NCBI GenBank assembly: GCA_905372095.1
Contig: CAJPNK010000002.1
Coordinates: forward strand, 1 to 64,000
Origin: Candidatus Saccharimonadota bacterium
Lineage (GTDB): Bacteria; Patescibacteriota; Saccharimonadia; Saccharimonadales; Saccharimonadaceae
Direction of reading: 5' to 3'
Length of the DNA: 64,000 bases
Positions within the stretch are counted from its first letter, which is position 1; the number at the start of each line of letters is the position of its first letter. Below the pieces are notes generated by a model. It was not told where the DNA came from. It worked only from the letters and a program-made list of their open reading frames with translations, and did not search any database. A program made the position numbers and the translations under genes. This document shows, in pieces, positions 51,802-60,928 of the stretch.

Positions 51802-52445
51802 TGGCCGAGATTGTTCCGACAGTGCTCTGCGAAAATGCAGAAGATTACAAGCTAACGATTGAGCGTTTGTCGCCGTTTGCTAAGCGCGTTCATCTAGATT
51901 TGGCTGATGGCGAATTTGCACCGACCAAAACCGTCGAGCTGAGCGAGATGTGGTGGCCGCAGGATTGGCAGGTTGATATCCATGCTATGGTAGCGCGGCC
52001 GAGCTTGTATGTTGATGCTTTGGTGCAAATGCGTCCGTCGCTGGTGATTTTTCATGCCGAAGTTGATGAGGATTTGCAGCCTTCTATCCAGCAGCTCAAA
52101 GCTTCGGGTATTCAAACTGGCGTGGGGTTGCTGCGCCCGACGGTGCCAAATACCGTCAAAGACGTCATCAGCGCAGTTGATCACGTGCTGGTGTTTAGCG
52201 GTGATTTGGGCCACTACGGCGGCAAGGCTAGCTTGATGCAGCTGGAAAAGGTTCGCTTGATTCGCAGCATCCATCCTAGCGTTGAAGTTGGCTGGGATGG
52301 CGGCGCGACGCTCGAAAATGTTTTTAGCCTAGCGCAAGGCGGCGTTAATATCGTCAACTGCGGCAGCGCTATCCATTCGGCGCCAGATCCGGCAGAAGCT
52401 TATCAGAAATTAGTAGCAGAAGTTAATAAGCAAGGAGTAATCTAG
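51801..52445 (+). CDS. rpe: Ribulose-phosphate 3-epimerase
   Basis: TIM-barrel enzyme converting ribulose 5-phosphate to xylulose 5-phosphate. 214 aa: KRVHLDLADGEFAPTKT (family HvDvMDG-FvPN, with Leu-Ala in place of Val-Met), DIHAMV, VGLLRPT and GWDGGATLENV, NCGSAIH at the phosphate site. Somewhat divergent from classic Rpe, so a related epimerase is possible. Translationally coupled to rpiB. Confidence 0.85.
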   Translation: MAEIVPTVLCENAEDYKLTIERLSPFAKRVHLDLADGEFAPTKTVELSEMWWPQDWQVDIHAMVARPSLYVDALVQMRPSLVIFHAEVDEDLQPSIQQLKASGIQTGVGLLRPTVPNTVKDVISAVDHVLVFSGDLGHYGGKASLMQLEKVRLIRSIHPSVEVGWDGGATLENVFSLAQGGVNIVNCGSAIHSAPDPAEAYQKLVAEVNKQGVI

Positions 52446-53315
52446 GTGGCTCGCGAAAAATTATCTATTCCACAGCTCAAAATAAAAGCCAACGATGTGC
52501 GGCGCGATGTCGTTCACATGCTAGAGCTGGCCAAGAGCGGGCACCCAGGCGGCGCGCTGGGGCTGGCGGATATCGTCACGGCACTATATTTCAATATTAT
52601 GAATATCGATCCGCAGAACCCTGAATGGCCAGAGCGCGATATCTTCATGTTAAGTAATGGCCACACAGTGCCGGTACAATACGCGGCCATGGCCGAGGCA
52701 GGATACTTCCCAGTCGAGGAGCTGTCGACGCTACGCAAGCTCGGATCGCGCCTGCAGGGCCACCCAGAGCGCGTCAAGTTACCAGGGCTTGAGAATACTT
52801 CCGGGCCGCTAGGCAGCGGCATCGGTCAAGCGGCGGGTTACGCGTATGCGTTGCAGTATCTGGATAAGCAGCGCCACCGCTGGGTGTACGCGATTGCCGG
52901 CGACGGCGAGCTTGATGAGGGTAACATTTGGGAATCGGCGATGTTTGCCGGTAAGTACAAACTACGCCAGCTAATCCTCTTCATTGACCGCAACAACATT
53001 CAGATTGACGGCCCGACCGAAGATGTCATGCCGCTGGAAGATTTGCGCGGTAAGTGGGAAAGTTTCGGCTGGCACGTCCAAGAAATCGATGGCAACAATA
53101 TCGAAGACATCATCGACGCAGTAAACTTAGCCAAGGCGATCGAGAATCGGCCGTGCTGCATTATCGCGCATACGATTCCAGGCCGCGGTGTTGGCTTTAT
53201 GGAATACGATTACAAGTGGCACGGCGTAGCGCCATCAAGCGATCAGGCAGCTACAGCGCTGGCTGACTTGGCGCATTCAGAATTGCAGCAAAGTGCAGGA
53301 GGATATTATGAGTAA
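52446..53315 (+). CDS. Transketolase, N-terminal subunit
   Basis: 289 aa; binds the thiamine diphosphate pyrophosphate part. LAKSGHPGGALGLADIVTALYF, LSNGHTVP, GPLGSGIGQAAGYA, and GDGELDEGNIWESAM with DRNNIQIDG. GTG start directly after the rpe stop. The C-terminal half is a separate gene two positions downstream, so the active enzyme must be a complex of both. Confidence 0.95.
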   Translation: MAREKLSIPQLKIKANDVRRDVVHMLELAKSGHPGGALGLADIVTALYFNIMNIDPQNPEWPERDIFMLSNGHTVPVQYAAMAEAGYFPVEELSTLRKLGSRLQGHPERVKLPGLENTSGPLGSGIGQAAGYAYALQYLDKQRHRWVYAIAGDGELDEGNIWESAMFAGKYKLRQLILFIDRNNIQIDGPTEDVMPLEDLRGKWESFGWHVQEIDGNNIEDIIDAVNLAKAIENRPCCIIAHTIPGRGVGFMEYDYKWHGVAPSSDQAATALADLAHSELQQSAGGYYE

Positions 53316-54375
53316 TCAATCGTCTAACAATTCGATGCCATCCAAGGCGCCGAAACCGCCAACTCCACCAAAGCCGCCGAAACCGCCGAAGTCTTCGGCC
53401 GCATCTGCTTCGTCAGAGCCGTCAGTTCAGCCAGCTGCCTCAGCGCCGCCTGTTTCGCCGCCAGCGCAATATGCCACTCCGCAGTACACCGCTCCGCCGG
53501 CAAACAATGCTTATCCGCCGGCTAGCCCTTACGCTTATCCGTATCCGCAGCCTGCGCCAACACAGCCGCCGAGCAACTGGATGGGTGCTGTTAGTATCAT
53601 ACTTGGCTTGCTTTGGGTGAGTATGATTGGGTTGCCGCTGGGCATTGCTAGCGTTGTCAAGGCCAACCGCTACGGCACTTCGAAAGTTGCAGGTGTTATC
53701 GGTATTATTATTAATTCGGTTACGCTTGTCGTTTCTATTATTGTCACAATACTTTTGGTGTCTGGAGCGATGCAGCCGCTTTTCTCGCAGTTTGATCACG
53801 CCGGCGATAATAAAGGCAAGGAAAAGGACAGCGCCAGAACTGTTAGAAGTGTCTCGCTTGATGATAATTACCAGCCGCAGGGTTCGCCAGTTTGGCGCAT
53901 CGAAAACGGCAAATTGCCAGAAGGCTGGAAAGAATTTGAGAACGATAACGGTATTCATTGGTATCGGGATAGCAACAGTATTTTAATGACTATATCTGTG
54001 GTTGGTAGCGAAAATTTTAGCAGTAGTTCTGATAGAGTTAATTCGCGAAAAGTTATCGAAGACAAGATCGGAAATGCGAAGAGTAACGGTGACTTGGTGA
54101 CTGGTATAGAGTGGTATCAGTCATTTGCTGATTTCGCGAATGACCGCGGCGCTGTGCAACTTTTGTGTGCTCGCGTTTTGGCTAATGACAACAGCGGTAA
54201 GCCGCATTTATCAGTGATTTGCTCGCGAGCATACGGTAAAGGAAGCTACTTGTTGTATTTATACAACAATAAAGAATCGCTCGCTGTTTCAGAAAGCGCC
54301 AAGGCGATGTTCCGATCGCTAGTGATTCTCGAGAAAAAAGATGCAAAACGATATTCAGGAGAAGGCCGTGTATAA
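53308..54375 (+). CDS. Proline-rich membrane protein between the transketolase halves, unknown
   Basis: 355 aa from ATG 53308 (GGAGG 5 nt upstream). Residues 1-95 are Pro/Ala/Ser/Tyr-rich; two membrane segments (about 97-120 and 130-160) resemble DUF4190, with GLPLGIASVVKANRYG. Residues 170-355 form an extracytoplasmic domain with EGWKEFENDNGIHWYRD. It overlaps the transketolase genes by 8 nt on each side. Such membrane genes are not expected in a sugar operon. Confidence 0.7.
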   Translation: MSNQSSNNSMPSKAPKPPTPPKPPKPPKSSAASASSEPSVQPAASAPPVSPPAQYATPQYTAPPANNAYPPASPYAYPYPQPAPTQPPSNWMGAVSIILGLLWVSMIGLPLGIASVVKANRYGTSKVAGVIGIIINSVTLVVSIIVTILLVSGAMQPLFSQFDHAGDNKGKEKDSARTVRSVSLDDNYQPQGSPVWRIENGKLPEGWKEFENDNGIHWYRDSNSILMTISVVGSENFSSSSDRVNSRKVIEDKIGNAKSNGDLVTGIEWYQSFADFANDRGAVQLLCARVLANDNSGKPHLSVICSRAYGKGSYLLYLYNNKESLAVSESAKAMFRSLVILEKKDAKRYSGEGRV

Positions 54376-55366
54376 TTATCCTCTAAATGGCAACATTTAT
54401 AATGAAAAACCAGAAGCAGAAGCCACCCGCGCTGGTTTTGGGCGCGGCTTGAAATCGGCTGGCGAAGCTGATGAGCGAGTAGTCGGTCTGTGCGCCGATC
54501 TGGTCGAGAGCGTCAAAATGGATGCTTTTGCCAAGGCTTTTCCTGAGCGTTATATCGAGGTCGGTATCGCCGAGCAAAACCTAGCGACAGTGGCGAGCGG
54601 ACTAGCGCGCGCTGGTAAAATTCCGTTTGCAGCCAGTTACGCGGCGTTTCACCCGGGACGCAGCTGGGAGCAGATCAAAGCGACGATTGCACTTAACGAT
54701 ATGCCGGTTAAGATTGTCGGCGGACATAGCGGTACAACGGTTGGGCCGGATGGTGCTACCCACCAAATGTTTGAGGATATCGCGTTGATGCGGGTGTTGC
54801 CGAACATGATTGTCGTTTGCCCGGGTGATGCTATTGAGGCCGAGAAAGCCACCAAAGTACTTGCCAGGACCGATAAGCCGGCTTACTTGCGGTTAACGCG
54901 CGCTGCTACGCCGACATTCAGTACACTGGATTCGCCATTCGAGATTGGCCAGGCGTATGTGTTGCGCCAGGGCAGCGATGCGACGATTGTCAGCACTGGC
55001 ATCATGACGGCGTACGCGCTGCGAGCAGCTAACGAATTGCAAAGTAGCAGCGTCTCGGTCGAAGTGGTACATGTGCCGACGGTCAAGCCGCTCGATAACG
55101 AGACGATTCTGGCCAGTGTTCGCAAAACTGGCCGGGTAGTTACGGTCGAGGATGCGCAAATTGCCGGCGGTTTGGGCGGCGCTGTTGCCGAACTACTAGG
55201 CGAACAGCTGCCGTCGCCATTATTGCGCATCGGCATGAATGATCGTTTCGGCGAGAGCGGCGAGGCTGGCGAGTTGCTGCAAGCCTTTGGACTTGATGAA
55301 GCGAGTATCGCCCAGAAGACGCGCGAATTTGTTGATCGCGTGCCGCAATACCATGCAGGATTTTAA
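54368..55366 (+). CDS. Transketolase, C-terminal subunit
   Basis: 332 aa: pyrimidine-binding half of transketolase with RYIEVGIAEQNLATVASGLA (catalytic Glu), PFAASYAAF, VGGHSGTTVGPDGATHQMFEDIAL, and the C-terminal domain VHVPTVKPLD, VTVEDAQIAGGLGGAVAE. GTG 54368 with AGGAG 6 nt upstream is preferred over ATG 54341, and gives the same 8-nt overlap as the gene before it. Confidence 0.93.
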   Translation: MYNYPLNGNIYNEKPEAEATRAGFGRGLKSAGEADERVVGLCADLVESVKMDAFAKAFPERYIEVGIAEQNLATVASGLARAGKIPFAASYAAFHPGRSWEQIKATIALNDMPVKIVGGHSGTTVGPDGATHQMFEDIALMRVLPNMIVVCPGDAIEAEKATKVLARTDKPAYLRLTRAATPTFSTLDSPFEIGQAYVLRQGSDATIVSTGIMTAYALRAANELQSSSVSVEVVHVPTVKPLDNETILASVRKTGRVVTVEDAQIAGGLGGAVAELLGEQLPSPLLRIGMNDRFGESGEAGELLQAFGLDEASIAQKTREFVDRVPQYHAGF

Positions 55367-55381
55367 GGAAAGGAGACAATG

Positions 55382-56296
55382 ATGAGTTTATCAATTGATG
55401 AAATTCGCCAGCGTACCAGCCGGGCGCGCGACCTAATGCGCCGCAGCCGGCTAGAGGGTTTCGCGGTGGGAGCTTTTAACATTGACAATCAAGAAACATT
55501 GCGTGCGATTTGCCAGGCAGCGCAAAAAACCAAGGCACCAGTGATGGTCGAAGTCAGCGCTAACGAAGCAGCTTCGCTGGGTGGCTACGAAAATATTCGC
55601 GATTTGGTCGATAACTATAGCCAAAACTACGGTGTCGAGATGTATATCAACCTCGATCACGCGCCGACAGTCGAGGGTTGCAAGCAAGCTATTGATGCTG
55701 GCTTTGAATTCATTCATATCGATATTTCGCAGGCTAATCACGATGCTTCGCTCGAGGAAATTATCGAGAAAACTCGCGAAGTCGTCGAATATGCTAAGTT
55801 TACAGGCGCGCTGGTCGAGGCCGAGGAGCGCTATTTCTTTGGCGACTCCAATCTCCATAAAGAAGAGATCGACTACGAAGAAGTCAAAAAATGGAATACC
55901 AAGCCCGAGGAAGCCAAGAGTTTTGTCGATGCTACGGGTATTGATACTATGGCGGTGCAGGTTGGAAACTTACACGGGCTGTATCCGGTGCCGAAGATTC
56001 TCGACCTAGATTTACTGCGCCAAATTCGGGCGGCGATTGATTGCCAGATTAGCTTGCATGGCGGTAGCGGTACGCCGCTGCACTACTTTGAGGACGCGTC
56101 CAAAATTGGTGTTAGCAAGATCAATATTAATAGCGATTTGCGCTATGCTTTCCGTACTACGCTCGAAAAGGTTTTGCGCGAGAATCCTGACGAATACGCT
56201 GTTTTCAAGCTGATGCCCGAAGTTTACGATGCTGTCCAAAAAGTCGTTGAAGAGAAAATTGGCGCTTTTGGGAGCGCTGGAAAGGCAACGCTTTAG
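55382..56296 (+). CDS. fba: Class II fructose-bisphosphate aldolase
   Basis: 304 aa zinc-dependent aldolase cleaving fructose 1,6-bisphosphate (or sedoheptulose 1,7-bisphosphate). FAVGAFNIDNQETLRAI, NLDHAPTVEGCKQAI (catalytic Asp and zinc His), EAEERYFFGD (zinc Glu/loop), VGNLHGLY, LHGGSGTP and KININSDLRYAF. A second ATG 3 nt upstream exists; the one at 55382 has better spacing from AGGAG. Confidence 0.94.
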   Translation: MSLSIDEIRQRTSRARDLMRRSRLEGFAVGAFNIDNQETLRAICQAAQKTKAPVMVEVSANEAASLGGYENIRDLVDNYSQNYGVEMYINLDHAPTVEGCKQAIDAGFEFIHIDISQANHDASLEEIIEKTREVVEYAKFTGALVEAEERYFFGDSNLHKEEIDYEEVKKWNTKPEEAKSFVDATGIDTMAVQVGNLHGLYPVPKILDLDLLRQIRAAIDCQISLHGGSGTPLHYFEDASKIGVSKININSDLRYAFRTTLEKVLRENPDEYAVFKLMPEVYDAVQKVVEEKIGAFGSAGKATL

Positions 56297-57276
56297 TGGC
56301 GGTTAAAATTTTAGCAATCGGCAAAGGTACGCAAGACGTATTCTTGCGCAGTAACGAATTCGATCCACATACTCGCGGCAAGAAAGTCTTTACCGAGCTG
56401 CCGCTAGGCATCAAAATGGAGGTCGAAGACGTGATTTTCAGCACTGGCGGCAATGCTACGAATGTCGCGACAACGTTTGCCCGCCAGGGCTTAGACAGCC
56501 GCTATATGTGGGCGCTGGGTAATGATTCGGCCAGCCAGGCAGTAATCGCGGCGCTTGATACCGAGGGTGTCGATACGCGCGACGTTTTGATTGATGATCG
56601 AATGCAAGCTGGCTATTCAGTAATTTTGATCGCGACCAATGGCGAACGAACGATTCTGAACCACCGCGGGCGGACATTTGGCAAGGACGTTGGCCGCTTG
56701 AGCTTGCAAGCCATCAGCCAAGCCGATTGGATTTACCCGACGTCGTTGGCCGACAACAGCCTGACGGTGTTACGGGTGATTTTGGACGAAGCTGAGCGCG
56801 TTGGCGCCAAAGTCATGCTCAACCCGGCTGGCCCGGAGCTAGCTGATCCAGAAAAGCTAAAAGGTTTGCTGGACACAGTTGACGTGCTTTGCACCAACAA
56901 AGAAGAGATGCAAAAATTAGTAGCTGGCGAGACTATCGAGGAGTTGGCTTTGCGAGCGCTGCATTACTGTCCGGTGGTGATTGTTAGCGACGGTCCAAAT
57001 GGCGTGGTAGCGACTGACGGCAAGACGTTGGTGCGCGCTGGCATGTATGAAGACGTGCCAGTGGTTGATCGCACGGGCGCCGGCGATGCTTTTGCTAGCG
57101 GCTTTTTGAGCCAGTGGGCGCAAGGTAAAAGCTTAAAAGATTCGATTATTTTCGCTAGCGCTAATTCGACTAGCGTTGTCACCAAAATTGGCGCTAAGGA
57201 CGGTATTTTGCATAAAGGCGTCAAACTGCACGCTATGCCAATCACCGAGAAACAATTACCAAAACGAGGAGAATAA
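56296..57276 (+). CDS. PfkB-family sugar kinase
   Basis: 326 aa ribokinase-fold kinase. STGGNATNVATTFARQGL (PfkB signature 1) and DRTGAGDAFASGFLSQWAQG (signature 2, catalytic Asp). Substrate not evident; in context ribose, fructose 6-phosphate or sedoheptulose 7-phosphate are candidates. GTG start overlapping the aldolase stop. Confidence 0.9.
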   Translation: MAVKILAIGKGTQDVFLRSNEFDPHTRGKKVFTELPLGIKMEVEDVIFSTGGNATNVATTFARQGLDSRYMWALGNDSASQAVIAALDTEGVDTRDVLIDDRMQAGYSVILIATNGERTILNHRGRTFGKDVGRLSLQAISQADWIYPTSLADNSLTVLRVILDEAERVGAKVMLNPAGPELADPEKLKGLLDTVDVLCTNKEEMQKLVAGETIEELALRALHYCPVVIVSDGPNGVVATDGKTLVRAGMYEDVPVVDRTGAGDAFASGFLSQWAQGKSLKDSIIFASANSTSVVTKIGAKDGILHKGVKLHAMPITEKQLPKRGE

Positions 57277-57884
57277 TGAAATACCAGATTTGCGTATCGG
57301 GCGCGGCGTCGGGCGAGACAGTTGACAGCGCTCACGAAAAAGCTTTTGCGATTGGCGCTGAAATCGCACGTTCGGGCAAGACATTGCTGACAGGCGCTAC
57401 CGTCGGTTTGCCGCACTTTGCGGCGCGCGGCTTCAAAAGTGTTGGTCAGACCAAAGGCGTGTCGGTCGGATTCTCGCCGGCTAGTTCGTTTCGCGAACAT
57501 ATTTCGACTTACCGTTTGCCGACTGCCGAATTCGACTATATCAACTTCACCGGTATGGAATATGTTGGCCGCGATGTTCATCTGGTGCGCAGTGCCGATG
57601 CGGTGATTACTGTCGGCGGGCGAATGGGCAGCCTGCACGAGCTATCGACAGCTCTCGAAAGCCGTAAAATCTGCGGCATCTTGCTGGGTAGCGGCGGCCT
57701 GGCAGATTACACGATTACTTTGCTTAAGAACGTTTGGGCGCCGGGTGCTAAAGATGTCATTTACGATGCAAACCCTGAGCGGTTAGTGGCGCGAGTCATT
57801 GAGGCGCTTGACAAGAAATACGCCGATGTTGAACACGATAGCAGCGACCCGCAGGTTAGTACCAAACGTTACGGCCAAGGTTAG
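57276..57884 (+). CDS. SLOG/LOG-family protein (TIGR00725-like)
   Basis: 202 aa Rossmann-like protein: ICVSGAASGETVDSA, TLLTGATVGLPHFAARG, and GGRMGSLHELSTALE, which corresponds to the PGGxGTxxE motif of LOG lysine-decarboxylase-like proteins. LOG enzymes release ribose 5-phosphate and a base from nucleoside monophosphates, which would feed rpiB in this operon. Residues differ from true LOG (GRMGS for GxGT), so activity is not assured. SD AAACGAGGAG before the ATG. Confidence 0.75.
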   Translation: MKYQICVSGAASGETVDSAHEKAFAIGAEIARSGKTLLTGATVGLPHFAARGFKSVGQTKGVSVGFSPASSFREHISTYRLPTAEFDYINFTGMEYVGRDVHLVRSADAVITVGGRMGSLHELSTALESRKICGILLGSGGLADYTITLLKNVWAPGAKDVIYDANPERLVARVIEALDKKYADVEHDSSDPQVSTKRYGQG

Positions 57885-57904
57885 CTAGAATAGCTTAAAA
57901 ATGT

Positions 57905-57910
57905 TAAAAT
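57905..57910 (+). promoter_or_regulatory. Leaderless -10 of uvrB
   Basis: TAAAAT, 7 nt before ATG 57918. Confidence 0.5.
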
Positions 57911-57917
57911 ATACCAG

Positions 57918-59891
57918 ATGGATAGTCAGCGATTTCGGCTAAAGTCTGCGTATCAACCGACTGGCGATCAGCCGCAAGCGATCGCCCAGTTGCTGAATGG
58001 TTTGTACGACGGCCAGCGCGAGCAGGTGTTGCTCGGCGTGACGGGTAGCGGTAAAACTTTTACGATGGCGAATATTATTGCTCAAAGGAATGTGCCGACG
58101 TTGATTTTGGCGCACAACAAAACGCTGGCGGCGCAGCTTTTCAGCGAATTTAAGCAATTCTTTCCTGATAACGAAGTTCATTACTTTGTTAGCTATTTTG
58201 ATTATTACCAGCCAGAAGCTTACATCGCGTCGAGCGATACGTATATCGAGAAAGATTCGGCGATCAACGAAGAAATCGACCGCTTGCGCCATGCTGCTAC
58301 CGACGCTTTGCTCACACGGCGCGACGTAGTTATCGTGTCGAGCGTCAGCTGCATCTATGGTTTGGGGTCGCCGGCGGATTATTATGATTTGTCGATTACT
58401 GTTAAGCGCGGCGAACGGCGTTTGCAAGACAAATTTTTGCGCCAGCTGATGGATATTCAGTATCATCGTAACGATATCGACTTTGCGCGCGGTGCGTTTC
58501 GCGTCAAAGGCGACGTGGTCGATGTCTTTCCGGCGGGCGGCGAAACAGCTTATCGAGTGGAGTTTTTCGGCGATGATGTCGATCGAATTACGCGGATTGA
58601 TCCGCTGACTGGCGAGATTTTGGAAGAGCCGGAACTCTTCACTATTTTTCCGAGCAGCCACTACGCTACGCCGAAAGAAAAAATTAAGCGCGCCATCGAA
58701 AATATTCGTGCCGAGTACGAGCAGCGCGTCGAATGGCTCGAGAAAAATAACAAATTGTTGGAGGCGCAGCGGCTCAGTCAGCGCACCAAGTATGACCTCG
58801 AGATGCTCGAGCAGACTGGTTTCGTCAAAGGTATCGAAAACTACAGCCGTTATCTGACCAACCGCGAACCGGGCGAGCAGCCAGCGACTTTGCTAGATTA
58901 CTTTCCAGACGACTTTTTGATGATTATCGACGAAAGCCACGTTACCGTGCCGCAAGTGCGCGGCATGTATAATGGCGACCGCGCTCGCAAAGAGGTGTTG
59001 GTCGAGTACGGTTTTCGCTTGCCGAGTGCCCTAGATAACCGCCCACTGCGCTTTGATGAATTTAATAAACACATCAACCAAGTAATTTACGTTTCGGCGA
59101 CGCCTGGCGATTACGAACTTGAGCGCAGCCCGGCGCCAGCGCAGCAGGTAATTCGCCCGACTGGCTTGCTTGATCCAAAGATTATTGTCCGCCCGACCGA
59201 CGGGCAAGTCGACGACTTGATCGCCGAGATCCGCGACCGCGTCGACAAAAAGCAGCGCGTACTAGTCACTACTTTGACCAAGCGGATGGCAGAGGATTTA
59301 TCGACTTACTTGACGGAGATCGGTATCAAGACAGCTTACATTCACAGCGAAATCGACACGCTGGAACGCGGCGATATTTTGCGCGATTTGCGGATGGGCG
59401 TCTATGACGTGCTGGTCGGCATCAATTTGCTGCGCGAGGGGATTGACTTGCCAGAGGTTAGTTTGGTGGCTATTATGGACGCCGACAAGGAAGGGTTTTT
59501 GCGCAGCGAACGCAGCCTAATTCAGACGATTGGCCGTGCAGCGCGCCACGTCGACGGCAAGGTGATTATGTACGGCGACAATATGACCGATAGCATGCGC
59601 TTGGCGATCGATGAAACGCGTCGTCGCCGCCAGATTCAAGAAAAATACAATCGCGAGCATAATATCACGCCGCGCGGTATCAATAAAGCGATCGACGAAG
59701 GTCTGCGCGCCATCATTCCGCAAAAAGAAGATGACAAGCCAAAGCTCGACCTGCGCAAAATCCCGCGCGACGAGTACAAAAATCTCGTCAAAGACCTGAC
59801 GGCGCAAATGAACCTAGCTAGCGCCAACTTAGAATTCGAACGCGCCGCCGACCTGCGCGACTTGATCGCCGAGATTCGCGAGAAGATGTAG
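57918..59891 (+). CDS. uvrB: Excinuclease ABC subunit B
   Basis: 657 aa DNA damage-recognition helicase of nucleotide excision repair. Walker A GVTGSGKTFTMA (about residue 40), beta-hairpin YFDYYQPEAYIA, helicase motif DESHVT, LREGIDLPEVSLVAIMDADKEGFLRS, motif VI QTIGRAARH and a C-terminal UVR motif (about 620-655). uvrA and uvrC are not in the window. Confidence 0.98.
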   Translation: MDSQRFRLKSAYQPTGDQPQAIAQLLNGLYDGQREQVLLGVTGSGKTFTMANIIAQRNVPTLILAHNKTLAAQLFSEFKQFFPDNEVHYFVSYFDYYQPEAYIASSDTYIEKDSAINEEIDRLRHAATDALLTRRDVVIVSSVSCIYGLGSPADYYDLSITVKRGERRLQDKFLRQLMDIQYHRNDIDFARGAFRVKGDVVDVFPAGGETAYRVEFFGDDVDRITRIDPLTGEILEEPELFTIFPSSHYATPKEKIKRAIENIRAEYEQRVEWLEKNNKLLEAQRLSQRTKYDLEMLEQTGFVKGIENYSRYLTNREPGEQPATLLDYFPDDFLMIIDESHVTVPQVRGMYNGDRARKEVLVEYGFRLPSALDNRPLRFDEFNKHINQVIYVSATPGDYELERSPAPAQQVIRPTGLLDPKIIVRPTDGQVDDLIAEIRDRVDKKQRVLVTTLTKRMAEDLSTYLTEIGIKTAYIHSEIDTLERGDILRDLRMGVYDVLVGINLLREGIDLPEVSLVAIMDADKEGFLRSERSLIQTIGRAARHVDGKVIMYGDNMTDSMRLAIDETRRRRQIQEKYNREHNITPRGINKAIDEGLRAIIPQKEDDKPKLDLRKIPRDEYKNLVKDLTAQMNLASANLEFERAADLRDLIAEIREKM

Positions 59892-59926
59892 GGCTAGTAA
59901 CAAAAACTTTAGCAGAAAGGATCAAA

Positions 59927-60916
59927 ATGACACCAAACAAACTGCAGCCTGGCGACGAAATTAGAATCGTTGCACTGGCGCGCTCGGCTAGCGATATTGA
60001 CGAGACTGTTTTGCGGCGGGCAACGATGGCGCTGGAATCGCTCGGTCTGACAGTGACGTTTAGTGAAAATGCCTTTTCACGGTCTCAGCGCGGCTGCCCG
60101 AGCGATCAAGAGAAGGTCGATGATTTGCATGCTGCATTTACCGATTCGAAAGTTAAAGCGATTTTGGCGGCCGTTGGCGGCTTTAATTCAAATCAGCTGC
60201 TCGACAAAATAGACTGGAAACTAATTGGCGCTAACCCGAAGATTTTCGCCGGATTTTCGGATATCACGGTGTTGAATCATGCTATTTTGGCTAAAACTGG
60301 CTTAATCACATATGCTGCGCCGAACTTTTATTGCTTTGGTATGCTACCGCAAAATAGCTATTCGCTGGAATATTTCAAGCGCTGCTTGTTTGCGGATCAG
60401 CCGAATGAGTACGAAATTGCGCCGTCGGCGAACTTTTACGATTATCCTTGGGACTACGATGAGAAATCCTTGCGCGCCACTCTGCCAAACGCTGGTCCAG
60501 TAATCATCCAAAAAGGTAGGGCCGAAGGAATTTTGCTGGGCGGAAATATGTGCAGTCTAAATTTGCTGAACGGCACCGAGTATTTTCCGCGCATTGCTGG
60601 CGATATCATCTTATGTATCGAGGACGATAGCTACGATTCGATTTTAGAAACATTTGAGCGCAATTTCCAGTCGGTAGTGCAGCAGCCGTATTTTCGTCAG
60701 GTCAAAGCTATTCTGATCGGGCGTTTCCAGCAGGAATCGCAGCCAACAGAGCAGGCTCTTAGGGATATTATTCTCAGCAAAAATATTGAGCAGACTATGC
60801 CAGTCATTGCTAATCTAGATTTTGGCCATACCGACCCGAAATTCACTTATCCAGTTGGCGGCAGGGCTGCGGTTGAGGCTGGCGATATAGCTACCATCCG
60901 CTTTTTATCTAGCTAA
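59927..60916 (+). CDS. S66 peptidase (LD-carboxypeptidase / MccF-like)
   Basis: 329 aa. Serine nucleophile in IFAGFSDITVLNHA, catalytic Glu in ILCIEDDSYD and His in LDFGHTDPKFTYPVGG: the S66 Ser-Glu-His triad. Family members cleave L,D bonds in murein tetrapeptides or inactivate microcin C. Length and loop pattern fit the MccF-type branch. AGAAAGG before the ATG; 36 nt after uvrB. Confidence 0.9.
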   Translation: MTPNKLQPGDEIRIVALARSASDIDETVLRRATMALESLGLTVTFSENAFSRSQRGCPSDQEKVDDLHAAFTDSKVKAILAAVGGFNSNQLLDKIDWKLIGANPKIFAGFSDITVLNHAILAKTGLITYAAPNFYCFGMLPQNSYSLEYFKRCLFADQPNEYEIAPSANFYDYPWDYDEKSLRATLPNAGPVIIQKGRAEGILLGGNMCSLNLLNGTEYFPRIAGDIILCIEDDSYDSILETFERNFQSVVQQPYFRQVKAILIGRFQQESQPTEQALRDIILSKNIEQTMPVIANLDFGHTDPKFTYPVGGRAAVEAGDIATIRFLSS

Positions 60917-60928
60917 ATCAAGATTTTT

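Noticed and set aside
57939..58661. Minus-strand ORF of 240 codons inside uvrB
   Set aside because: A shadow of the strongly conserved uvrB frame; no promoter or ribosome site.
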